From positions 33,015 to 97,014 of the forward strand of contig NZ_JAHKRN010000035.1 in assembly GCF_019396385.1 (NCBI RefSeq): a DNA stretch of 64,000 nt. The letters run 5' to 3'. The notes under the pieces are model-generated. The model was not told the DNA's origin. It ran no database searches and saw only the letters and a list, made by a program, of their open reading frames with translations. Below are positions 44,171 through 52,766 of this stretch, piece after piece; position 1 is the stretch's first letter, and the number at the start of each line of letters is the position of its first letter. The stretch is from Nonomuraea harbinensis. GTDB lineage: Bacteria > Actinomycetota > Actinomycetes > Streptosporangiales > Streptosporangiaceae. The translations under genes were made by a program, and so were the position numbers.

Positions 44171-45226
44171 TCACCAGTGCAGCAGGAGCAGTTCGGCGGA
44201 GAAGCCCGGCCCGAGCGCCAGCAGCACGGCCGGCTGGTCCTTGCGCCCGCGCGTCTCCTGCAGCACGTGCAGCACCGACACCGACGACAGGTTGCCGTGC
44301 TCGCGCAGCGACCGCCAGGTGACCTCCAGCGCCTCCGGTGACAGCTCCAGCGCCCCGGCCAGCCTTTCGATCACCTTGGGGCCGCCGGGGTGGCAGATCC
44401 AGGTGCCGACCTGGCCGGGGGTGAGGCCGTTGTCGGCGAGGAAGGCCACGACGTCCCCGGCCAGCACCTGGTCCACGAACTCGGGCAGCCCGGCGTCGAG
44501 CACGATGCGGAAGCCGTGCTCGCCGACCTCCCAGCCCATCAGGTGCTCGGTGCCGGGGTACAGCTTGCTCCGGGTGGCCACCACCTCGCGTCCGTCGCCG
44601 TGCCCGGCGGCCACGACGGCCGCGGCGCCGTCGCCGAACAGGCCGCTGGCGATCAGGTTCGCGACCGAGGTGTCGTCACGCTGCACGGTGAGCGAGCACA
44701 GCTCCACGCAGACGAGCAGCGCCACCTGGTCCGGCCAGCCGCGCAGGTAGTCGTGCAGCCGCGACAGCCCGGCCGCCCCGGCGGCGCAGCCCAGCCCGAA
44801 GACCGGCACCCGCTTGACGTCCTCGCGCAGCCCCGCGCGCTGGGCGAGCCGGGCGTCGAGCGACGGCGCGGCGAGCCCGGTGGTGGAGCAGAACACCAGG
44901 TGGTCGACCTTCCCCGGCGGCAGCCCGGCCTTGTCCAGCGCGCCGGCGATCGCCCGCTCACCCAGGTCGAGCGCGATCTCCACGTAGGCGTCGTTGGCCC
45001 GGCCGAACGACTGCAGCTTGGCGTAGTCGTCCAGCGGCAGCGCCAGGTTGCGGCCGGTCACGCCAGTAGCGGTGTGGAAGCGCTTGAGCAGCCCCTCGTC
45101 GGCCGCCGTGAGCCGGGCGAACGCCTCGGTGATCTCCTCCTGCTCGTACCGGTGGTCCGGCAGGACGGTCCGTACCCCCCAGATGTGCATGCCTGGTTTC
45201 TGCCGCTGAGAGCCGCTGGCTAACAT
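44171..45226 (-). CDS. Type III polyketide synthase
   Basis: The 351-residue chalcone/stilbene-synthase-fold enzyme has the full triad: Cys in GLGCAAGAAGL (near residue 148), His in ICHPGGPKV and Asn in EHGNLSSVSV. It would extend an acyl-CoA with malonyl-type units and cyclise the product to a resorcinol, pyrone or naphthol; which one cannot be told. The stop codons of this gene and the convergent asparagine-synthase-like gene abut. A start at ATG 45226, 9 nt after the carboxylase stop, gives coupled translation; ATG 45190 is an alternative. A carboxylase gene just upstream may supply the extender unit. Confidence 0.93.
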   Translation of the reverse strand: MLASGSQRQKPGMHIWGVRTVLPDHRYEQEEITEAFARLTAADEGLLKRFHTATGVTGRNLALPLDDYAKLQSFGRANDAYVEIALDLGERAIAGALDKAGLPPGKVDHLVFCSTTGLAAPSLDARLAQRAGLREDVKRVPVFGLGCAAGAAGLSRLHDYLRGWPDQVALLVCVELCSLTVQRDDTSVANLIASGLFGDGAAAVVAAGHGDGREVVATRSKLYPGTEHLMGWEVGEHGFRIVLDAGLPEFVDQVLAGDVVAFLADNGLTPGQVGTWICHPGGPKVIERLAGALELSPEALEVTWRSLREHGNLSSVSVLHVLQETRGRKDQPAVLLALGPGFSAELLLLHW

Positions 45227-45235
45227 TTCGCCTGG

Positions 45236-46786
45236 TCATGGCCTCGTGGTGGCCCGCGGTCCCGGCTCCAGCACCTCGTACGCGTCGCGCGCCCACGCGG
45301 TGAGCACGGGACGCGTCTCCGCGGGGTCCACGATGTCCTCGACCAGGAACGCCTCGGCGGTGCGGAACGGCGACCTGACCGCCTCCAGCCGCGCCGCGAT
45401 CTCCGCCTTCATGGCCTCCGCGTCCGGCCCGGCCTCCGCCAGCAGCCGCTTGAACGCCACCTCCAGCCCGCCCTCGATCGGCAGCGACCCCCAGTCACCC
45501 GACGGCCAGGCGACGCGCAGGCCGTAACGGTGGTGCGGCCGGTGCGCGGCCCCCGCCACCCCGAACACCCGCCGCACCAGCACCGACGCCCACGGCACCG
45601 TCGACTGGTAGACGGCGGCGAGCGCGCGGGCGCCGTGCCTGATGGTCGCGGCCCGCTCGGCGGCGCCCCCGATCACGAACCCCGGCTGGTCGACCAGGTG
45701 CACGACCGGCAGGTGGAAGGTCTCGGCGAAGTCCAGGAACCGGGTCGTCTTGTCCGCGCCCTGGGCGGTCATCCCGCCGCCGTAGAAGCGCGGGTCGCTC
45801 GCGAGCACCGCCACCGGCCGCCCCGCCAGCCGGGCCAGCGCGGTGATCGTGGAGCGCGCGTGGCGGCGGCCGAGCTCCAGCACGCTCCCCTCGTCGAACA
45901 CGGTGTCCATGATCGCGCGCATGTCGTACGGCTTGCGCCGGTCACGCGGGACGGCGGCGCGCAGCTCGGGCGAGACGCGGCCGGGGTCGTCGGCGCAGCC
46001 GGCGACCGGCGGGAGCCGCCAGGCGCTGCGCGGCAGGTAGCCGAGCACCCGCCGGGTCAGCGCGAACGCCTCCTGCTCGGAGCCGGCCACCAGGTCGACG
46101 GTGCCGGCGGCGGCCACGGTGCGCCAGCCGCCCAGCTCCTCCTTGTCCAGGCTCTCGCCCATCCCGGCCTCGACCACGGCAGGGCCGGCCACGAACACCT
46201 GGGACAGCTCCTTGACCATGATCGAGACGTGGGAGGTGACCAGCCGGGCGGCGCCCAGCCCGGCCACCGGGCCGAGGGCGAGCGCGACCACCGGGACCCG
46301 CCCCAGGTTGGCGACCACCTGGTCCCAGCCCGGGTTGTACGGGACGTAGGTGCGGCCGTACTCCTCCAGCTGCTTGACGCTGCCGCCGCCGCCCGTGCCG
46401 TCGATCAGCCGGACGAGCGGCACCCGCATCTCGCCCGCCATCCGCTCGGCCAGGATCTGCTTCTCGTGGATGGCGGCGTCCGCCGCGCCGCCGCGCACGG
46501 TGAAGTCGTCGGCGGACACCACGACGCGGTGACCGTCGACCTCCGCCCGGCCGATGATCACGTTCGACGGGGTGAAGCTCTCCAGCCGGCCTTCCGCGTA
46601 CTCGGCGCGCCCGGCCAGCGCGCCCACCTCCTGCCAGGAGTCGGTGAGCGCGGCCAGCCGCTCCCGGACGGTCAGCCGGCCGGTGGCGTGCTGACGGGCG
46701 ACGCGCTCCTCGCCGCCCATGCGCGCGGCCAGGTCCTTGCGGTGCTTCAGCTCGGCGAGCTCCGGGTCCCACACGACGCCCTCCAT
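45236..46786 (-). CDS. Acyl-CoA carboxylase carboxyltransferase (beta) subunit
   Basis: The 516-residue protein belongs to the AccD/PccB family, which transfers CO2 from biotin to acetyl-, propionyl- or longer acyl-CoA. Visible motifs are RQHATGRLTVRERLAALTD at the start, DGTGGGGSVKQLEEYG as a variant of the N-terminal oxyanion segment, and VDQPGFVIGGAAERAATIRHG in the C-terminal half, including the second oxyanion site. The gene precedes the type III PKS on the same strand with a 9-nt gap, so it probably makes malonyl- or alkylmalonyl-CoA for it. The biotin carrier subunit is not in the window. Confidence 0.9.
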   Translation of the reverse strand: MEGVVWDPELAELKHRKDLAARMGGEERVARQHATGRLTVRERLAALTDSWQEVGALAGRAEYAEGRLESFTPSNVIIGRAEVDGHRVVVSADDFTVRGGAADAAIHEKQILAERMAGEMRVPLVRLIDGTGGGGSVKQLEEYGRTYVPYNPGWDQVVANLGRVPVVALALGPVAGLGAARLVTSHVSIMVKELSQVFVAGPAVVEAGMGESLDKEELGGWRTVAAAGTVDLVAGSEQEAFALTRRVLGYLPRSAWRLPPVAGCADDPGRVSPELRAAVPRDRRKPYDMRAIMDTVFDEGSVLELGRRHARSTITALARLAGRPVAVLASDPRFYGGGMTAQGADKTTRFLDFAETFHLPVVHLVDQPGFVIGGAAERAATIRHGARALAAVYQSTVPWASVLVRRVFGVAGAAHRPHHRYGLRVAWPSGDWGSLPIEGGLEVAFKRLLAEAGPDAEAMKAEIAARLEAVRSPFRTAEAFLVEDIVDPAETRPVLTAWARDAYEVLEPGPRATTRP

Positions 46787-46807
46787 CCGTACCGGCTGGT
46801 CGGTAGG

Positions 46808-47215
46808 TTAGTGGGCGGGACCCTCCAAGGTGTAGTCGAACACGTAGGAGTGCGCGCCGTCCTCGGTGATCTCGATGTCCATCTCGCCGCGCAGGCCGCG
46901 CAGCTCGCCGGTGGCGGAGTCGGGCACGACCGAGATCCGCAACGACTGCGTGCCCCGGTCGCTTGCGGCGTTGTGCTGCACGACGAAGCTGCCCGCCCGG
47001 CCGTTGAGCGTGCCCGCGATGCGCTCCACGGCCACGTACGCCTTCGACTCCTCCACCGGGGTCGTCACCACCGTCAGGTGGACGGTGCTGGTGGCGGTGA
47101 GGCCGCCGTGGAAGGTCTTGCTCATCGTGACGCGGCCGAGTGAGACGTCGTCGTGCTGCTCGAACGGCTGCTCGGCGTGCCAGTCGGAGGTCTCGAAGGG
47201 CCCTTTGACAATCAT
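46808..47215 (-). CDS. DUF3224 family protein
   Basis: The 135-residue protein matches DUF3224, a small beta-barrel family: RVTMSKTFHGGLTATSTV near the start, AYVAVERIAGTLNGRAGSFV in the middle and SATGELRGLRGEMDIEI toward the end. It has no signal peptide and no known activity. It is on the same strand as the carboxylase and type III PKS genes, 21 bp from the former, and may belong to the same transcript. Members bind small hydrophobic ligands in some crystal structures, but nothing in the sequence identifies a ligand. Confidence 0.85.
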   Translation of the reverse strand: MIVKGPFETSDWHAEQPFEQHDDVSLGRVTMSKTFHGGLTATSTVHLTVVTTPVEESKAYVAVERIAGTLNGRAGSFVVQHNAASDRGTQSLRISVVPDSATGELRGLRGEMDIEITEDGAHSYVFDYTLEGPAH

Positions 47216-47250
47216 GCTTCCATCGTGCCGCGCTTACCTGCCAGCTCCCG

Positions 47251-48453
47251 TCAGGTATCCAGCAGTGTCCGGGTGAAAGTGTTGCCGAACGTGCCGTCCG
47301 GGTCGTACCGGCGCACCAGCTCTCGGAACCGGTCAGGCACCGCCGGGCGGCGGGTGAACAGCTTGCCCCAGTGCGGCCTGGGGTCGAACGGCGCCAGCAC
47401 GTCCTCCACCAGCTTGATCACCGGCAGCACCGCCTCCGGGTTCTTCACCCAGGTGAAGTGGAACGCCACGCTGTCGCGCCCGTACGAGGGACTCAGCCAC
47501 AGGTCGTCGGCCGCGACCGTGCGCACCTCCGAGATCTGCAGCACCGGCCGGATCCGGTCGCCCGCCGCGCGCAGCTCGCGCAGCGCGGCGGCGGCGTGCG
47601 AGCGCTCCAGCAGCCACTCCGACTGCAGCTCGTCCCCGGCGCTGCTGGGCGGCGCGTCCGCGCGGAAGTGCGGCAGCCGCTCGTGCCACGGGCCCGGCAC
47701 GCCGAGCTGTACGGTGCAGCTCTCGGCGGGCATGCCGGGCACGGGATGCCGCGGGCCGTCCGCCGGCCGGGTGCCGTGCCAGTCGTCGCCGGGCGGCTCG
47801 CCGCGGGTCTTGATCCAGGCCCGCGTGTCGCGGTAGTCGGTGAACAGGCTGACGCTGTAGCCGTCGGCCATGACCTCGTCGAACGGGGCGTCGTCCGGCA
47901 CGCCCTCGCGCACGTACTGGCGCAGCTCGAACGCCGGCACCAGGTCCAGGGTGAGCGCGGACACCACGCCGAGCGCGCCGAGCGCGACCACCGCGCCGGG
48001 GAAGTCGTCGTGGCCGCGTTCGAGGGTGACCATCGAGCCGTCGGCGGTGACCAGCTCCAGGCCGCGGACGGCGGCCGACAGGCTCGGGTTGCCCACTCCG
48101 GAGCCGTGGGTGCCGGTCGCGACCGAGCCCGCCACCGAGATGTGCGGCAGCGACGCCAGGTTGGCCAGCGCGAACCCGCGGGCGTGCAGCTCGGGGGCGA
48201 GCCGCGCGTACGTGGTGGCCGCGCCGACCCGCACCCGCGCCGCCGCGCCGTCGATCTCGATCAGGGGCGGCATCCGGTCGAGCCGCACCAGCTCACCGGG
48301 GGAGTCGGCGACGTCGTTGAAGGAGTGGCCGCTGCCGAGCGCGCGCACCCGCCGGGCGGCGGCGACCAGGCTCCGGAGCTCGTCGAGGGAGGTGGGGTGG
48401 TGGATCCGGGATGCCGTGAAGGCGGTGTTTCCCGCCCAGTTCGTCAGCGTCAC
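47251..48453 (-). CDS. FAD-dependent alditol oxidase-like enzyme
   Basis: The 400-residue flavoprotein belongs to the VAO fold family with an AldO/D-arabinono-lactone oxidase-like C-terminal domain. The FAD-binding region has ALGSGHSFNDVADSPGELV, with the His that usually carries the covalent flavin, and HISVAGSVATGTHGSGVGN. The C-terminus ends with FGNTFTRTLLDT, typical for alditol oxidases. These enzymes oxidise sugar alcohols such as xylitol or sorbitol with O2 to give H2O2. The GTG at 48453 starts the conserved TNWAGNTAF segment. The gene follows a divergent promoter region with the DUF5996 gene. Confidence 0.88.
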   Translation of the reverse strand: MTLTNWAGNTAFTASRIHHPTSLDELRSLVAAARRVRALGSGHSFNDVADSPGELVRLDRMPPLIEIDGAAARVRVGAATTYARLAPELHARGFALANLASLPHISVAGSVATGTHGSGVGNPSLSAAVRGLELVTADGSMVTLERGHDDFPGAVVALGALGVVSALTLDLVPAFELRQYVREGVPDDAPFDEVMADGYSVSLFTDYRDTRAWIKTRGEPPGDDWHGTRPADGPRHPVPGMPAESCTVQLGVPGPWHERLPHFRADAPPSSAGDELQSEWLLERSHAAAALRELRAAGDRIRPVLQISEVRTVAADDLWLSPSYGRDSVAFHFTWVKNPEAVLPVIKLVEDVLAPFDPRPHWGKLFTRRPAVPDRFRELVRRYDPDGTFGNTFTRTLLDT

Positions 48454-48510
48454 CGCCCCACTTTGCCACAACACCTCATGCATCGGACGGCCGTGGGGAT
48501 GGTGAGGGAC

Positions 48511-49446
48511 ATGGAACTGTTTCCCGCGATCCCGCTGGCCGCATGGCAGGACACCAAGGCCACGCTGCACCGCTTCGCCCAGATCGTCGGCAAGATCCGC
48601 CTCGCGGCCGGGATCCGGCGCAACCACTGGTGGCACGTGCCGTTCCACCTGACCGGGCGGGGCATCACCACCCGCCCGACGGGGCGGGCCGACGGCGGGC
48701 CGATCTTCACCATCGACTTCGACTTCGTCGCCCATCAGCTGGTCGTCGCCACGATCGACGGCCGGGCGGTGACGTTCCCCCTCTACGGCCAGTCCGTGGC
48801 GTCGTTCTACGACGAGGTCATGCGGGCACTCGGGGACCTGGACGCGCCGGTCGACGTCGACATCCCGCAGCCGTTCGACCTGCCCGACTCCGGCCGGCCG
48901 TTCGCCGAGGACACCGAGCACGCGGCCTATGATCCCGTCCACGCGACGCGTTACTGGCAGGTGCTCAGCCAGGTCAACCTGGTGCTGGAGGAGTTCGCCT
49001 CCGGTTACTCGGGCAAGATCAGCCCGGTCCACCACTTCTGGCACACCTTCGACATCGCCTGCACGAGGTTCTCCGACCGGGTGATCGACCAGCCTTCCGG
49101 CAACGACCCGGTGACCCGCGAGGCGTACTCCCGCGAGGTGATCAGCTCCGGCTTCTGGTTCGGCGACGACACCTTCCCGCAACCGGCCTTCTACTCCTAC
49201 ACCGCGCCGGAGCCCGCCGGGCTGGCCGGCGAACCGCTGCTCCCGGGGACCGCGGAGTGGGTCGAGCAGCGCGGGAGTCACCTGGCCATCCTGCGCTACG
49301 ACGACGCCAGGGCCGAGCCCTCCCCGCGCGAGGCCGTCCTGGCCTTCTACCAGAGCGCCTACGAGGCAGGGGCGCGGCTCGCGGGCTGGGACGTCGGAGC
49401 CGTCGCCTGCCCCGGCGGGGTCACGGACCCGGTCGCCTCGTCCTGA
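48511..49446 (+). CDS. DUF5996 family protein
   Basis: The 311-residue protein matches the DUF5996 family of unknown function: FPAIPLAAWQDTKATLHRFA at the N-terminus, RNHWWHVPFHLTGRGI, FDFVAHQLVV and SPVHHFWHTFDIACTRFS with its His-rich core, and GFWFGDDTFPQPAFYSYTAP. The many His and Trp residues suggest a metal or cofactor pocket, but this is inference. The ATG at 48511 has GAGGG only 2 nt upstream; ATG 48499 is an alternative. It is divergent from the alditol oxidase gene, so the two may be co-regulated. Confidence 0.83.
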   Translation: MELFPAIPLAAWQDTKATLHRFAQIVGKIRLAAGIRRNHWWHVPFHLTGRGITTRPTGRADGGPIFTIDFDFVAHQLVVATIDGRAVTFPLYGQSVASFYDEVMRALGDLDAPVDVDIPQPFDLPDSGRPFAEDTEHAAYDPVHATRYWQVLSQVNLVLEEFASGYSGKISPVHHFWHTFDIACTRFSDRVIDQPSGNDPVTREAYSREVISSGFWFGDDTFPQPAFYSYTAPEPAGLAGEPLLPGTAEWVEQRGSHLAILRYDDARAEPSPREAVLAFYQSAYEAGARLAGWDVGAVACPGGVTDPVASS

Positions 49447-49478
49447 CCGCCGCGGGCGCGCCCGGCGGCGGAGGTCAG
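49443..49478. terminator. Hairpin between convergent DUF5996 and DMT genes
   Basis: CTGACC/GGTCAG encloses GC-rich inner arms (GGGC-GC-GCCC flanked by complementary GCCGC/GGCGGC). The hairpin spans both stop codons and could end transcription in both directions. There is no U-tract. Confidence 0.55.
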
Positions 49479-50398
49479 CTCAGCTGGATCGTGACGGCGC
49501 CGCCCAGGAGCAGGGCCAGGCCGAGCAGGCGGGAGGCGTCCATCGGCCTCCTGGGCATGCGGAACAGGCCGTAGTGGTCGATGACGGCGGAGGTCAGCTG
49601 CTGGCCGGTGACCGTCAGGGCGATCGTCACCGCCGCGCCGATGGCGGGCAGGAGCAGGAACGTCCCCGTCACGTACGCGGCCGCGCACGCCCCGCCCAGC
49701 CACCCCCACCAGGGCATCGCCCGCAGCCCCTCGAGGCGCGGGCGGGGCGTGCGGCGGGTGGCGGTCAGCACCAGCAGGAGGGCCGCGATGGTGAGCGTGG
49801 CGACGGTGAAGCTGACGGCGGCGACGGTGAGCGGCTCGTCCAGGCCGGCCCGGAGCCTGGCGTTGACGGCTCCCTGCACGGGGAGCGCCGCGCCGGCGAC
49901 GAGCCCGAGGGCGAGCCAGCCGGGCCGCGTCCGGGTCCCGCCGGGGACGCCGCCGCCCAGGCCGCGGACGATGACGGTGATGCCCGCCAGCACCGCGAGG
50001 GCGCCCGCGACGATCCCGGCGTCCGGTTCCTCGCGCGCCAGCCCGAGGAGTCCGAACGAGTCCAGCCCGAGCGAGGCGAACATCTGGCCGGTGACGAACA
50101 GGCCGGCGGTCACCAGGGCGCCGAGCCGGGGGAACAGCAGGATGCCGCTGGTGATGTAGAGCGGGCTGGCCAGGCCGCCGAGCAGGTGCCAGACCGGGAC
50201 GTCGGCCGTCCGGGCGAGCACGCCGAGGGCGCCGGTGGCCAGGGCGAGGACGGCCAGCAGGCCGGTCGCGACGCCCAGTTGCAGGGTCGAGGCGCCGTAG
50301 GGCGTGCCCACGGCCCGGTTGAGCTGCAGGTTCGCCGACGCCTGGACGGCGAGGAGGCAACCGGCCAGCAGCGCGGCACCCAGAAGAGCGGTCTCCAT
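49475..50398 (-). CDS. DMT/YdcZ-like transporter (tandem DUF606)
   Basis: The 307-residue membrane protein has ten hydrophobic segments built from two similar halves of about 150 residues, each with a pattern like LLAVQASANLQLNRAVGTPYG and LPVQGAVNARLRAGLDEPL. It is thus a fused pair of DUF606/YdcZ units of the drug/metabolite transporter superfamily. The substrate is unknown. ATG 50398 has GGAGGAG upstream. The gene lies next to a GlxA-type regulator gene on the same strand. Confidence 0.85.
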   Translation of the reverse strand: METALLGAALLAGCLLAVQASANLQLNRAVGTPYGASTLQLGVATGLLAVLALATGALGVLARTADVPVWHLLGGLASPLYITSGILLFPRLGALVTAGLFVTGQMFASLGLDSFGLLGLAREEPDAGIVAGALAVLAGITVIVRGLGGGVPGGTRTRPGWLALGLVAGAALPVQGAVNARLRAGLDEPLTVAAVSFTVATLTIAALLLVLTATRRTPRPRLEGLRAMPWWGWLGGACAAAYVTGTFLLLPAIGAAVTIALTVTGQQLTSAVIDHYGLFRMPRRPMDASRLLGLALLLGGAVTIQLS

Positions 50399-50478
50399 GA
50401 GACTCCTCCACGAGACAGAAGCGGACGACGTGTCCACTTAACTGGCTCATGCAACTGGACGACCTGTCCGGTTATTCC

Positions 50479-51429
50479 CTACTGGCGGCGGAACGTGTGC
50501 CGGTAGGCCAGGGGCGCCACGCCGACCACCGCGTGCAGGTGCTGGCGCAGCGAGACGGCGGTGCCGAAGCCGGCGCGCCTGGCCACCTCCTCCACGCCGA
50601 GGTCGGTGGTCTCCAGCAGGTGACGGGCGTGCTCGACCCGCTGCCTGGAAAGCCAGCGCGCCGGGCTCATGCCGGTCTCCTCGCGGAAGCGCCTGGTGAA
50701 CGTGCGCACGCTCATGCTGGCGTGCGCCGCCAGGGCCTCCAGGTCGAGCGGCGCGTCCAGATGTGCCAGCATCCAGGTGCGGGTGGCGGCGGTGCCGTTG
50801 CCGGTGGCGGGCGGCAGCGGGCGCTCGATGTACTGCGCCTGGCCGCCTTCCCGCCAGGGCGGCATCACGCAGCGGCGGGCCGCCCTGTTGGCCACCTCGC
50901 TCCCGTGGTCGCGCCTGATCACGTGCAGGCAGAGGTCGAGCCCGGCCGCGACGCCGGCCGAGGTGAGCACGTCGCCGTCGTCGATGAACAGCACGTCCGG
51001 GTCCAGCTTCACCCGGGGGAACAGCCTGGCGAAGCGGGCCGCGTTGCGCCAGTGGGTGGTGGCCGGGCGGCCGTCGAGCAGCCCGGCGGCGGCCAGCACG
51101 AACGCGCCCGTGCAGATCGACATCACCCGGGGCCGCCCCTGGAGTGCCTCGCGCAGCTCGCCGGGGATGACGCCCTCCCGCAGGGCGGGCCCGCCGTGCA
51201 CGCCGGGCACCAGCACCGTGTCGGCGGTGTCGAGCACGTCCAGGTCGTGGTCGGGGTGCACGCTGTAGCCGGCCGAGCAGCGCGCGGGGGCGCGGCCCGG
51301 CGAGCAGGTCACCACCTCGTACAAGGGCTCGCCCGACGCCGACTCGGCCGTGCTGAACACCTGTCCTGGCACTCCCAGGTCGAGCGGCGCGAACTGGTCG
51401 AGCACGACGACGGCGATCCGGTGCGGCAT
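50479..51429 (-). CDS. GlxA-family AraC-type regulator (DJ-1/PfpI + HTH)
   Basis: The 316-residue regulator has an N-terminal DJ-1/PfpI-like domain (residues 5-170) with the nucleophile-elbow Cys in SICTGAFVLAAAG, then a double-HTH AraC domain (LEALAAHASMSVRTFTRRFR and VEEVARRAGFGTAVSLRQHL). This architecture is that of GlxA/FtrA-type activators. It likely controls the adjacent DMT transporter or the divergent MFS gene. A possible binding site in the 71-bp gap to the MFS gene was not resolved. Confidence 0.9.
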   Translation of the reverse strand: MPHRIAVVVLDQFAPLDLGVPGQVFSTAESASGEPLYEVVTCSPGRAPARCSAGYSVHPDHDLDVLDTADTVLVPGVHGGPALREGVIPGELREALQGRPRVMSICTGAFVLAAAGLLDGRPATTHWRNAARFARLFPRVKLDPDVLFIDDGDVLTSAGVAAGLDLCLHVIRRDHGSEVANRAARRCVMPPWREGGQAQYIERPLPPATGNGTAATRTWMLAHLDAPLDLEALAAHASMSVRTFTRRFREETGMSPARWLSRQRVEHARHLLETTDLGVEEVARRAGFGTAVSLRQHLHAVVGVAPLAYRHTFRRQ

Positions 51430-51500
51430 GGCCGGATTCTTTCACATATTGGCCTTCGGGCCACTCGTGCCCGGAAACCGCGATAAATCAGGATTGGCGG

Positions 51501-52766
51501 ATGACCCTGACCACCCCCGCCAGGCGCGTCCGCGTGCACCGGGCCTGGTTCGTCGCGGCCGTCGCCTTCGTGGCGATCCTGGGCGCCGCCGGCTTCCGCG
51601 CCACCCCCGGCGTGCTGATCAACCCGCTCCGGGAGGAGTTCGGCTGGAGCACGGGCACGATCTCCCTGGCCGTCTCCGTCAACCTCGTGCTCTACGGCCT
51701 GATGGCGCCGTTCGCCGCCGCGCTCATGGACCGCTTCGGCATGCGCCGGGTGGTCGCCCTCGCCCTGCTGCTCGTCGCCGCCGGCAGCGGGCTCACCGTG
51801 TGGATGACCGCGAGCTGGCACCTGTTGCTGCTGTGGGGGGTGTTCGTCGGGCTCGGCACCGGGTCGATGGCCCTGGTGTTCGCGGCCACGCTGACCGACC
51901 GGTGGTTCGTGCGGCACCGCGGCCTGGTCACCGGCCTGCTGACGGCCGCCGGGGCGACCGGGCAGCTCGTCTTCCTGCCCGTGCTCGCCCAGCTCGCCCA
52001 GGGGCCGGGCTGGCGGGTGGCCTCGCTGACGGTGGCCGGCTCCGCGCTGGCCGTGGTGCCGTTCGTCTGGTGGCTGCTGCGCGACCGCCCCGAGGAGGTC
52101 GGCACGACGGCGCTCGGCGCCGACCCGGACGCGCCCCGTACCCCACCGGCCCCGGCCGCGAACGCGGCGGTGCGCGCGCTGACCGTGCTGCGGTCGGCGG
52201 CGCGCACCCGTCCCTTCTGGTATCTCGCGGGCGGGTTCGCCATCTGCGGGGCGAGCACGAACGGGCTGGTCGGCACCCACTTCATCCCGGCCGCGCACGA
52301 CCACGGGATGGCCGAGCCGACCGCCGCCGGGCTGCTCGCGGTGATCGGGGTCTTCGACATCGTGGGGACCGTCATGTCGGGCTGGCTGAGCGACCGGATC
52401 GACCCCCGGGTGCTGCTCGGCGTCTACTACGCGCTGCGCGGGCTGTCGCTGATGGTGCTGCCCGCCCTGTTCGCGGCCACCCCCGAGCCCAGCATGCTGG
52501 TGTTCATCGTCTTCTACGGGCTCGACTGGGTGGCGACCGTGCCGCCGACGGTGGCGCTGTGCCGCAGCCTGTACGGCGCGGACGGGCCCGTGGTGTTCGG
52601 CTGGGTGTTCGCCTCCCACCAGGTCGGGGCCGCCGTGGCCGCCGTCGGCGCCGGACTCGCCCGCGACCAGCTGGGCCACTACGACGTGGCCTGGTACGCG
52701 GCCGGGGCGCTGTGCCTGCTCGCCGCCGGGATGTCGGTGGCGATCCGGCATGCTGGGAAGCGATGA
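51501..52766 (+). CDS. MFS transporter (monocarboxylate-porter-like)
   Basis: The 421-residue protein has 12 membrane segments in two bundles with a Pro/Ala-rich loop at about residues 210-225. The opening FRATPGVLINPLREEFGWSTGTI and LYGLMAPFAAALMDRFGMRRVV (motif A-like DRFGMRR) match the MCT/OFA-type MFS clade. A DRIDPRVLLG motif opens the second half. The substrate is probably an organic acid or small metabolite. It is divergent from the GlxA-like regulator, and its stop overlaps the start of the PTH2 gene. Confidence 0.85.
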   Translation: MTLTTPARRVRVHRAWFVAAVAFVAILGAAGFRATPGVLINPLREEFGWSTGTISLAVSVNLVLYGLMAPFAAALMDRFGMRRVVALALLLVAAGSGLTVWMTASWHLLLLWGVFVGLGTGSMALVFAATLTDRWFVRHRGLVTGLLTAAGATGQLVFLPVLAQLAQGPGWRVASLTVAGSALAVVPFVWWLLRDRPEEVGTTALGADPDAPRTPPAPAANAAVRALTVLRSAARTRPFWYLAGGFAICGASTNGLVGTHFIPAAHDHGMAEPTAAGLLAVIGVFDIVGTVMSGWLSDRIDPRVLLGVYYALRGLSLMVLPALFAATPEPSMLVFIVFYGLDWVATVPPTVALCRSLYGADGPVVFGWVFASHQVGAAVAAVGAGLARDQLGHYDVAWYAAGALCLLAAGMSVAIRHAGKR

